Positions 1 to 4,924 are shown, counted from the stretch's first letter. The stretch: 5,171 nt of DNA from CAZGSG01 sp964528095 (GCA_964528095.1 CAZGSG010000400.1:1-5171), one strand, 5' to 3'. Made by a program: numbers and translations. Notes: a model not told the origin generated them from the sequence alone.

Positions 1-183
1 GAATTAACTTTTGAACTCAAGCATGATCCCGCCACGGCGCATATCCCGGTGCTGCTTTTCTCCGGCCATCATAAACTTGTTCAGCTTACAGACGAGAGTG
101 GAGCAGATGGTTTCCTGCCTAAACCGGTGGATATAGCCAGGTTAAAGAAAGCCATTACAGAAGTTAGTAAACGTCTTGCTTAA
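1..183 (+). CDS. Response regulator receiver domain, C-terminal end (partial)
   Basis: The frame is open from base 1 to a TAA stop and encodes the last 60 residues of a protein whose start lies outside the window. It reads like the second half of a CheY-like receiver domain. IPVLLFSGH is the beta-4 strand with the switch Ser/Thr position, and ADGFLPKPVDIARL carries the conserved Lys-Pro of beta-5 followed by the last helix. The phosphorylated Asp would be upstream and is not visible. The protein ends just after the receiver fold, so it is either a stand-alone receiver or a protein with a C-terminal receiver, such as a hybrid kinase. It converges on the tRNA operon with no clear intrinsic terminator between them; bases 184-308 hold only weak hairpins and no supportable gene. 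Confidence 0.85.
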   Translation, partial: ELTFELKHDPATAHIPVLLFSGHHKLVQLTDESGADGFLPKPVDIARLKKAITEVSKRLA

Positions 184-308
184 TGGCCAATTCGATGATC
201 ATTTATAAGCGTATTATTACTTTAGTTTAGCCATCTCCTGTTTTTTAATAATTGCATTCATAGAATAATGCGATCAGTTTCGTTTTACACCAAACGTAAT
301 CCGCTATG

Positions 309-394
309 CGGAAGATGCAGGAATCGAACCCTGTCGCTCATCACGACCGCGCCAGATTTCAAGTCTGGATGTACACCATTGTACGCCATCTTCC
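309..394 (-). tRNA. tRNA-Ser(UGA), irregular D- and T-arms
   Basis: Read on the minus strand, GGAAGAT pairs with ATCTTCC to give a 7-bp acceptor stem with discriminator G73, as expected for serine. The anticodon stem CCAGA/TCTGG closes the loop CTTGAAA, giving anticodon UGA (complement at 359-361). A variable arm with GTCG/CGAC is present, the long-arm mark of tRNA-Ser. No CCA is encoded; CAT follows G73. Odd points: the acceptor is followed by GGC where U8 should be; the D-arm is GTAC, a 6-nt loop AATGGT, then GTAC; and the T-arm is out of register. With the normal 7-nt loop TTCGATT only G-C, G-C and G-U pairs form, while a 4-bp CAGG/CCTG stem needs an 8-nt loop. It is the last gene of the attenuated tRNA operon. 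It could be a divergent functional tRNA or a decaying one. The anticodon loop has A36-A37-A38, the usual MiaA target. Confidence 0.8.
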
Positions 395-417
395 TGGTTA
401 AACACTATATGTTATCG

Positions 418-504
418 CGGAAAACAAGAGAATCGAACTCTTACCGGTATTAACCGGGCCAGTTTAGCAAACTGGTGTGACAAACCAATAGTCACCTGCT
501 TTCC
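418..504 (-). tRNA. tRNA-Ser(GCU)
   Basis: Read on the minus strand, GGAAAGC pairs with GTTTTCC (one G-U pair), followed by discriminator G73. The anticodon stem CCAGT/ACTGG holds loop TTGCTAA, giving anticodon GCU (complement at 466-468), which reads AGC and AGU. The variable arm is a clear 5-bp hairpin, CCGGT/ACCGG with loop TAAT, and the T-arm is a perfect 5-bp AAGAG/CTCTT around TTCGATT. The D-arm is GTGAC, loop TATTGGTTT, GTCAC. The base after the acceptor is A where U8 is nearly universal. This is the best-formed of the three tRNAs. It starts 3 nt after the end of tRNA-Tyr and lies 23 nt before tRNA-Ser(UGA), so all three are probably cut from one transcript. CCA is not encoded. Confidence 0.9.
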
Positions 505-507
505 AGG

Positions 508-584
508 TGGGTACAGAAGGAATCGAACCTTCGAAGCCGCGAGGCATCGGTGTTACAGACCGATGGTACTTACCAGCAGTACCC
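508..584 (-). tRNA. tRNA-Tyr(GUA), minimal D-arm
   Basis: Read on the minus strand, GGGTAC pairs with GTACCC (six pairs, then a U-U mismatch at 7:66), with G1:C72 and A73 as usual for bacterial tRNA-Tyr. The anticodon loop is CTGTAAC with anticodon GUA (complement at 554-556), on a stem that can extend to 7 bp, CATCGGT/ACCGATG. The variable arm GCC/GGC with loop TCGC fits the class II shape of bacterial tRNA-Tyr. The T-arm is perfect: GAAGG, TTCGATT, CCTTC. The D-arm is reduced to TGGT, loop AAGT, ACCA, with no GG for the elbow contact with the T-loop, and GC takes the place of U8-purine 9. Its length is 77 nt, against about 82-86 for class II tRNAs. Position 38 is C, not the usual A. It is the first gene after the attenuator, 10 nt past its U-tract. 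Confidence 0.85.
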
Positions 585-595
585 ATATACCCATA
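580..595. repeat. Tandem 8-bp repeat over the tRNA-Tyr 5' end
   Basis: TACCCATA occurs twice in tandem on the plus strand (580-587 and 588-595). On the minus strand this is TATGGGTA twice, and the second copy supplies the GGGTA that opens the mature tRNA-Tyr. It fills the spacer between the terminator U-tract and the tRNA. Confidence 0.8.
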
Positions 596-627
596 AAAAA
601 ATCCCCGACCATTTCTGATCGGGGATT
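595..627 (-). terminator. Intrinsic terminator of the leader (attenuator)
   Basis: On the minus strand AATCCCCGA (627-619) pairs perfectly with TCGGGGATT (608-600). Inside it UCA/UGG adds three more pairs (one G-U) and closes a GAAA tetraloop, giving a stem of 12 pairs. A run of T follows directly (seven in a row ending at 595). It lies between the leader ORF stop and the first tRNA, so it can only act on a transcript that starts to the right and would otherwise run into the tRNAs. Its 5' arm is also the partner of the antiterminator, which makes it a switch and not a plain end-of-gene terminator. Confidence 0.93.
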
Positions 628-670
628 CTTGCCGAAACAACAAAAATCTTTATCTACCCCATACCAGAAA
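612..670 (-). promoter_or_regulatory. Antiterminator fold of the leader RNA
   Basis: The minus-strand segment TTTCTGGTATGGGG (670-657), covering the last codons of the leader ORF up to its stop, can pair with CCCCGATCAGAAA (624-612), the core of the terminator 5' arm plus its loop. The duplex has 11 Watson-Crick and 2 G-U pairs with one bulged A. It cannot coexist with the terminator. A ribosome that reaches the UAG stop covers 657-670 and lets the terminator form. A ribosome held further upstream leaves the segment free, so the antiterminator can form and transcription continues into the tRNAs. The pairing is visible in the sequence; the regulatory outcome is inferred from trp/his-type attenuators. 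Confidence 0.8.
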
Positions 671-728
671 AGCTATTGCATGTGCAATAACTGGACGAAT
701 GAGATGAATAAAAATTTGTGTGCTTCAT
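654..728 (-). CDS. Ser/Tyr-rich leader peptide of the tRNA operon (24 aa)
   Basis: An ATG at 728 opens a 24-codon ORF ending in TAG at 654-656. The peptide starts MKHTNFYSSHSSSY and ends NSFSGMG. It has seven Ser, two Tyr, and two each of Phe, Cys, His, Asn, Thr and Gly, with no Leu, Ala, Val, Ile, Pro, Arg, Asp, Glu, Gln or Trp. The seven Ser codons cover all six synonyms (TCA, TCT, TCG, TCC, AGT, AGC, with TCT twice). The two Tyr codons (residues 7 and 14) flank the densest run of Ser codons. The gene sits between a promoter and a terminator and the tRNAs behind it are Tyr, Ser, Ser, so its likely job is to have its translation speed measured, not to make a functional protein. No Shine-Dalgarno is seen; the promoter is so close that the mRNA may be leaderless or nearly so. 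It is not matched to any leader I know by name. Confidence 0.8.
   Translation of the reverse strand: MKHTNFYSSHSSSYCTCNSFSGMG
664..694 (-). promoter_or_regulatory. Competing upstream hairpin of the attenuator (1:2 type)
   Basis: Inside the leader ORF, TATTGC (689-684) and GCAATA (679-674) form a hairpin with loop ACAT, and outer segments CCAG (694-691) and CTGG (667-664) can extend it across an internal loop. CTGG belongs to the antiterminator strand, so this hairpin would hide it when no ribosome is present. That corresponds to the 1:2 pause hairpin of classical attenuators. A ribosome stalled at codons 11-14 (Ser, Ser, Ser, Tyr) would disrupt this hairpin and leave the antiterminator strand free. 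Confidence 0.6.
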
Positions 729-732
729 AGGG

Positions 733-740
733 CAAATATA
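733..740 (-). promoter_or_regulatory. Promoter -7 element of the leader/tRNA operon
   Basis: TATATTTG on the minus strand matches the Bacteroidota -7 consensus TAnnTTTG exactly. The G is only 4 nt before the leader ATG, so transcription probably starts at or within a few bases of the start codon. The -33 element is weak: the expected region is a T-run (764-757), and the nearest TTG (769-767) is 26 nt upstream, longer than the usual 19-21. Confidence 0.6.
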
Positions 741-864
741 GAATTATTCTCTAAATAAAAAAAAGTCAATTGAATTTTGCGAAAAAATTAGCATAACTAT
801 ACAAAGAACGCTCCCTTAACAAAAGCTACCATCGCAGCCGTTCAGGGGGAAGAAATAATAAGTA

Positions 865-872
865 TAAATTTG
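865..872 (+). promoter_or_regulatory. Probable promoter -7 element of the kinase/regulator operon
   Basis: TAAATTTG fits TAnnTTTG and is followed by C. It lies about 54 nt before the kinase start codon. The -33 region (TTC around 841-843, spacer 21) is weak. It is divergent from the tRNA operon promoter, about 125 bases away. Confidence 0.45.
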
Positions 873-925
873 CACCTGTATAAAGTACTGATCACAGCAG
901 CTCATATGTCTGTAAAGGGTAACTA

Positions 926-1696
926 ATGAAAGGATCGTTAAGCATAAATAGTATTGTTTTTTTATTGCTCATTCTCGTGATCATCGTGTTGCTATTCATG
1001 TTGGTCCGTGTCCTGGCACAACAAAAAAAAGATAAAAAAGAAAAAAAGGAGTATGAAGAAAAGTATAAAGAGCTGGAAATAAAAATCCAGGGGATGGAAA
1101 TGGAAACCATCAAATATAAACTAAGCCCCCATCTTTTTAAGAATACACTAAATGCAATTCAGTCACATGCGTATCAAACATATTATTCGCTGGACAAATT
1201 GTCCAATGTGCTTGATTTCATTTTATACGAAAGCGATCGAAAATTCATTTCACTAAAAGAAGAAATGGAATTTGCACTGAACCTGATAGAAATACACCGG
1301 ATAAAAGTCAGCCCTTTGTTTGACCTGCGTGTCAGGAATAAGGTGAATGAGTTGCATCCGTTTTATCAGCAACAGTTGATCTCCCCGCTTATTACGATCG
1401 ACCTGATAGAAAATGCGTTTAAACATGCAGACCTGCAAAATGAAAACGCTTTTATCTCTATTGTTTTTGATCTAAACGACAAAGAATTCACGTTGACCGT
1501 TTCCAATAAAGTAAGCCATGCCCCGGCTTTAAAAAAACAACATGGCGGAATAGGAAAGGAAAACCTGGAGCGGAGACTCGCTATTGTGTACGGGGATCAT
1601 TATAAAATAGAGCGCTTTATCGAAGGGGATACGCATATTGCTCATCTAAAATTATATTTGCTTGACTACAAAACTGAGATGCTTACTGTTGGATGA
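926..1696 (+). CDS. LytS-type sensor histidine kinase, single membrane segment
   Basis: This 256-aa membrane histidine kinase belongs to the LytS/YehU type (His_kinase plus HATPase domains) and should phosphorylate the LytTR regulator encoded next. A hydrophobic helix spans about residues 10-30, followed by a charged, probably coiled-coil linker (32-63). The H-box reads LSPHLFKNTLNAI with the likely phospho-acceptor His69 in the PHxxxN pattern; the family usually has PHFLFN, so the middle is slightly divergent. The N-box is IDLIENAFKHA (Asn163, His167) and the G-box is GGIGKENLERRL (207-218). There is no periplasmic or cytoplasmic sensor domain; most family members have several membrane helices or a sensor region, so the signal must come through the single helix, the linker or a partner. 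The ATG at 926 has a weak AAGGG upstream. The end overlaps the next gene by 35 nt, a sign of coupled translation. Confidence 0.92.
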   Translation: MKGSLSINSIVFLLLILVIIVLLFMLVRVLAQQKKDKKEKKEYEEKYKELEIKIQGMEMETIKYKLSPHLFKNTLNAIQSHAYQTYYSLDKLSNVLDFILYESDRKFISLKEEMEFALNLIEIHRIKVSPLFDLRVRNKVNELHPFYQQQLISPLITIDLIENAFKHADLQNENAFISIVFDLNDKEFTLTVSNKVSHAPALKKQHGGIGKENLERRLAIVYGDHYKIERFIEGDTHIAHLKLYLLDYKTEMLTVG

Positions 1697-2375
1697 TGAA
1701 ATGCCAGGTCTCAGCTACCTGAAAATGATCTGCGAAGGAATCCCTAATGTGGAAGTGGTACGGGCATTCAACGACCCTGTAAAGTTTTTAAAAGAAAGTA
1801 AAGAAATCGATTTTGATTTTTGCATACTGGATATTGAAATGCCCGGTTTAAACGGACTGCAGGTAGCGCAGTTATTGCCCGGCAAACCTGTCATCTTTAC
1901 CACGGCATACAAGGAATATGCGGCAGAGGCATATGACCTGGATATTGTGGATTATGTGCGGAAGCCGATACAAAAGGAGCGTCTTGAAAAAGCTGTTCAG
2001 AAAGTGGTCAATAAGATACGCCCGAAAGAAAAACAATTTGTACAGGTAAATTCCCAAAAAGGAAAAACACTATTATTTTTTGACCAGCTGCTTTTAATAA
2101 GTACGTCAGATGCTGACAAAAGGGATAAGATTGCCATATTACAAAATGGTGATCGGCTGTTATTAAAGAATATAACCCTGGCTAGGATGCTGGCATTATT
2201 ACCCTCAGCTGACTTCTGCCAGGTGAATAAAAAGGAGATCGTGGCAATAAGGGCGGTCAGCTATTCTTCACATGATGAAATAACTACGGTTATCACGGAT
2301 GATGAGGGTCAGTTCCTGCAACTAACCCTGGGTGAGACCTACAAAAAAGACTTTGTAGATAAACTGGCGAAGTGA
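1662..2375 (+). CDS. LytTR-family response regulator
   Basis: This 237-aa DNA-binding response regulator is the cognate partner of the overlapping kinase. The receiver domain covers about residues 4-120, with acidic pocket Asp11 and Asp12, phospho-acceptor Asp57 in CILDIEMPGLNG, switch Thr81 in IFTTAY, and Lys101-Pro102 in VRKPI. The C-terminal half (about 125-237) has the layout of a LytTR DNA-binding domain. Its core, FCQVNKKEIVAIRAV, is a diverged form of the usual FxxVHRSxxVN stretch. The start is TTG at 1662: an in-frame stop lies at 1647-1649, and the first ATG (inside EMPGL) would remove the acidic pocket. I see no clear paired LytTR operator nearby, so the target genes are unknown; the downstream antiporter is a possible but unproven target. 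Confidence 0.92.
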   Translation: MTTKLRCLLLDDEMPGLSYLKMICEGIPNVEVVRAFNDPVKFLKESKEIDFDFCILDIEMPGLNGLQVAQLLPGKPVIFTTAYKEYAAEAYDLDIVDYVRKPIQKERLEKAVQKVVNKIRPKEKQFVQVNSQKGKTLLFFDQLLLISTSDADKRDKIAILQNGDRLLLKNITLARMLALLPSADFCQVNKKEIVAIRAVSYSSHDEITTVITDDEGQFLQLTLGETYKKDFVDKLAK

Positions 2376-2454
2376 TTCCTTACAGAAATATACCGCTTCA
2401 TTACATAAATCGCCTTTTTTAATTCTCAGAATTTCTTCCGGCTGCAGCAGGGCC

Positions 2455-2462
2455 TACCTTCG
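2455..2462 (+). promoter_or_regulatory. Promoter-like element after the regulator gene
   Basis: TACCTTCG differs from the Bacteroidota -7 consensus TAnnTTTG by one base, is followed by CCC, and has TTTC (2432-2435) 19 nt upstream as a possible -33 element. It lies 18 nt before the ATG of a 27-codon ORF and could also serve the antiporter. Confidence 0.4.
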
Positions 2463-2480
2463 CCCTCAAATACTAAAGAC

Positions 2481-2564
2481 ATGGAGAAAATGATCATGAG
2501 TTTTACAAAAGCAGGATTTTATAAACCAGTAGGTATTCCTTTGCTTGTCTCTAAGCAGTGTTGA
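2481..2564 (+). CDS. Possible small protein, 27 aa
   Basis: An ATG 18 nt after a promoter-like element opens a 27-codon ORF ending in TGA. The peptide begins MEKMIM, continues SFTKAGFYKPVGIPLL, and ends in Cys. It has no signal peptide or membrane helix and matches no family I recognise. In its favour: promoter-like spacing, and a composition that reads like protein with few rare residues. Against: very short, no clear Shine-Dalgarno, and chance ORFs of this size are common. It lies between a LytTR regulator and an antiporter, both on the same strand. It could be a small regulatory or secreted peptide, a leader for the antiporter, or noise. Confidence 0.3.
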   Translation: MEKMIMSFTKAGFYKPVGIPLLVSKQC

Positions 2565-2601
2565 TCATTCGATTTAGTGAACACAATCAGTGTATAATAT
2601 T

Positions 2602-2611
2602 CAGGTACCTG
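2602..2611. promoter_or_regulatory. 10-bp palindrome upstream of the antiporter
   Basis: CAGGTACCTG is a perfect palindrome 36 nt before the antiporter start codon, in an otherwise AT-rich stretch. It could be an operator for a dimeric regulator, but a single 10-bp palindrome can occur by chance. Confidence 0.25.
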
Positions 2612-2647
2612 TTATTTTTATTGATTTACAGTCTTAAATAAATCACC

Positions 2648-4924
2648 TTGAGAAAATACAAAAACATTTTATTTTACGCCTCCACATTAGTTTTTTTTTC
2701 AGGCCTGATTTATTTTATAATAACCCAGGGCGTATTGCTGGAAAAGGACAAGGGGAGCCAGTTAATACCGCATGGTAATGTTTCCACATTCAATCAGTTC
2801 AAAGAAACCGTTTTACAAAACATTACACATCCTCTTGCATTATTATTAATGCAGATCATAACCATAATATTGACCGCGCGGGTCTTTGGATTGATTTGTA
2901 AAAAGATCAAACAACCTACAGTTATAGGAGAAATAATAGCCGGTATAATACTGGGGCCATCATTTGTAGGCATGTATTTTCCGGAATTCTCGGGGTTCCT
3001 GTTTCCGGCAAAATCATTGGGCAATCTCCAGTTCTTAAGCCAGATCGGCCTGATCTTATTTATGTTTATTGTTGGGATGGAACTGGATGTAAATGTGCTG
3101 AAAAATAAAGCAAAGGATGCGGTAGTCATTAGCCATGCAAGCATTATTTTCCCATTTGCACTTGGCATTGGCCTTGCCTATTTTATTTATCCTTCTTTTG
3201 GACCCGACACCATTGGGTTTCTGCCTTTTTCTTTATTTATCGGCATATCAATGAGTATAACGGCGTTTCCCGTACTGGCGAGGATAGTACAGGAACGGGG
3301 TATGACAAAAAGTAAACTGGGGGCAATCGCCATTACCTGCGCGGCTGCTGATGATATCACAGCCTGGTGTATACTTGCCGCAGTAATAGCCGTTGTAAAA
3401 GCGGGCTCTTTATTAAGCGCGGTGTATACCATACTTATGGCTGTTGCATACGTATTTATCATGTTGAAAATTGTGCGGCCATTTTTTATCAGGATAGGGG
3501 ACAAATATTCAAATAAGGAATCGCTAAGCAAACCCGTGGTGGCCATATTCTTTATCACTCTTTTGTTATCGGCATACACAACAGAGATCATTGGCATCCA
3601 CGCCCTGTTTGGCGCGTTTATGGCGGGTGTTATAATGCCACCGAATATGAAGTTCAGGAATATTTTTATAGAGAAAGTAGAAGATGTGTCATTGGTACTT
3701 TTGTTGCCGCTGTTCTTTGTATTTACGGGTTTGCGTACACAGATCGGGTTGCTGAATGACCTTCATTTGTGGGCGATCTGCGGGGCTATTATCGCTGTGG
3801 CGATTATAGGCAAATTCCTTGGTAGCGCTCTTGCAGCACGTTTTGTGGGACAGAACTGGAGAGAGAGTCTCTCTATCGGCGCGTTGATGAACACACGTGG
3901 TTTGATGGAACTGATCGTACTGAATATCGGGTATGATCTCGGTGTGCTAAGGCCTGAAATATTTGCCATGCTGGTGATCATGGCATTGGCCACTACTTTT
4001 ATGACAGGTCCGGCACTGGACCTGATCAATCGATTTCTGCCGGAGAAAAAACCCGTATTGCTGCCTGATAATATAGAACAGGCGGCGAAGTATAATATAC
4101 TGGTCTCATTCAGCAGCCCGGAAAAAGGGATATCCCTGCTTAAACTGGCTAATAGTTTTGTAAAAAAATCTCCGGATAGTGCCAATATCACGATGCTGCA
4201 TCTTTCTCCAAGCAATGAACTGAATCAGTACAACCAGGAAGAATATGAAAGAGAAAGTTTTGATCCTGTAATAGAAGAAGCGGCTAAATTAAATATATCG
4301 GTTACAACAATGTTTAAGCCCACACTGGAAATCGAAGATGACATTTCACAAACGGCGAATGTTGGTAACTTCGATTTACTGTTGATCGGACTTGGTAATT
4401 CAGTATTTGAAGGTACCCTGCTGGGCAAGATACTTGGTTTCACTACTCATATTATTAACCCGGAAAGACTGCTCGATAAGATAACGGGCAAGGAAAAACT
4501 ATTTGAACAATCGATCTTCGAAGACCGTATTAAATCGATAGTGAGGATGTCAAAAATCCCGGTGGGCATTTTAATTGACAAAGGCGTCACAAAGACTTCA
4601 CAGGTATTTATTCCCGTCTTTTCGGTGAGTGATAGTTTTTTGCTCATCTATGCGCAGAAACTGATTCATAATAGCGGTATTACTGTGGTTATATTCGACG
4701 TTACAGGGGTTATTAAACAAAATCCTGAATTTAAAGAAACCATCCGTTCGATAGAACAGGTTGCTCCCAATCATATTGCGTTGTATAGCGGAAAGAAAAT
4801 GGATAAAGAATTTCTTTCTCAGCAGGATCTCATGCTGATCAGTTATGATAGCTGGAAGCAGGCTGTAGATTCTAAAAGCATCTGGCTTTCAAATATTCCT
4901 TCTGCGTTGATATTAAAACCGTAG
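2648..4924 (+). CDS. CPA2-type cation:proton antiporter with Usp-like C-terminal region
   Basis: This 758-aa inner-membrane protein probably exchanges Na+ or K+ for H+ and serves pH or ion homeostasis. A first hydrophobic helix (about 7-26) is followed by an antiporter core of many membrane helices (about 60-465), with QPTVIGEIIAGIILGP (89-104) typical of KefB-like CPA2 proteins. The paired acidic residues Asp235-Asp236 in CAAADDITAW are the likely ion and proton site, and MNTRGLMELI (from 414) is the conserved late-core motif. Residues from about 478 are cytoplasmic and Usp-like; GLGNSVFEGTLLGKI (581-595) resembles the Usp nucleotide-binding loop, so nucleotide or stress control is plausible. 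A second Usp-like half (about 605-758) lacks the motif. The start is TTG at 2648, because an in-frame stop ends at 2641 and the next Met would remove the first helix. Substrate ion cannot be decided from sequence. Confidence 0.93.
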   Translation: MRKYKNILFYASTLVFFSGLIYFIITQGVLLEKDKGSQLIPHGNVSTFNQFKETVLQNITHPLALLLMQIITIILTARVFGLICKKIKQPTVIGEIIAGIILGPSFVGMYFPEFSGFLFPAKSLGNLQFLSQIGLILFMFIVGMELDVNVLKNKAKDAVVISHASIIFPFALGIGLAYFIYPSFGPDTIGFLPFSLFIGISMSITAFPVLARIVQERGMTKSKLGAIAITCAAADDITAWCILAAVIAVVKAGSLLSAVYTILMAVAYVFIMLKIVRPFFIRIGDKYSNKESLSKPVVAIFFITLLLSAYTTEIIGIHALFGAFMAGVIMPPNMKFRNIFIEKVEDVSLVLLLPLFFVFTGLRTQIGLLNDLHLWAICGAIIAVAIIGKFLGSALAARFVGQNWRESLSIGALMNTRGLMELIVLNIGYDLGVLRPEIFAMLVIMALATTFMTGPALDLINRFLPEKKPVLLPDNIEQAAKYNILVSFSSPEKGISLLKLANSFVKKSPDSANITMLHLSPSNELNQYNQEEYERESFDPVIEEAAKLNISVTTMFKPTLEIEDDISQTANVGNFDLLLIGLGNSVFEGTLLGKILGFTTHIINPERLLDKITGKEKLFEQSIFEDRIKSIVRMSKIPVGILIDKGVTKTSQVFIPVFSVSDSFLLIYAQKLIHNSGITVVIFDVTGVIKQNPEFKETIRSIEQVAPNHIALYSGKKMDKEFLSQQDLMLISYDSWKQAVDSKSIWLSNIPSALILKP

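Noticed and set aside
217..261. 14-codon minus-strand ORF after the last tRNA, with AGGAG-like bases inside
   Set aside because: Too short, no promoter, and no structure linking it to the tRNAs.
268..453. 61-codon plus-strand ORF
   Set aside because: It runs through the antisense of two tRNA genes and its protein sequence is explained by tRNA complement; no promoter or ribosome site supports it.
309..584. Phage or integrative element using the tRNA cluster
   Set aside because: No integrase, direct repeat of a tRNA 3' end or phage gene is present in the window; the neighbours are ordinary chromosomal genes.
765..769. TTGAC upstream of the tRNA leader as a sigma70 -35 box
   Set aside because: The host looks like Bacteroidota, where the -7/-33 type applies, and its spacing to TATATTTG is too long (26 nt).
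892..1113. 73-codon minus-strand ORF opposite the kinase start
   Set aside because: It is antisense to the kinase membrane helix and lysine-rich linker, and its Ser/Phe-rich composition is the mirror of that region.
2421..2433. AATTCT/AGAATT inverted repeat near a T-run as terminator for the kinase/regulator operon
   Set aside because: The T-run comes before the hairpin, not after it, and the stem is AT-rich with a 1-nt loop.
2794..4647. Several 66-150 codon minus-strand ORFs inside the antiporter gene
   Set aside because: They are shadows of a long, well-conserved coding frame and have no recognisable domains.
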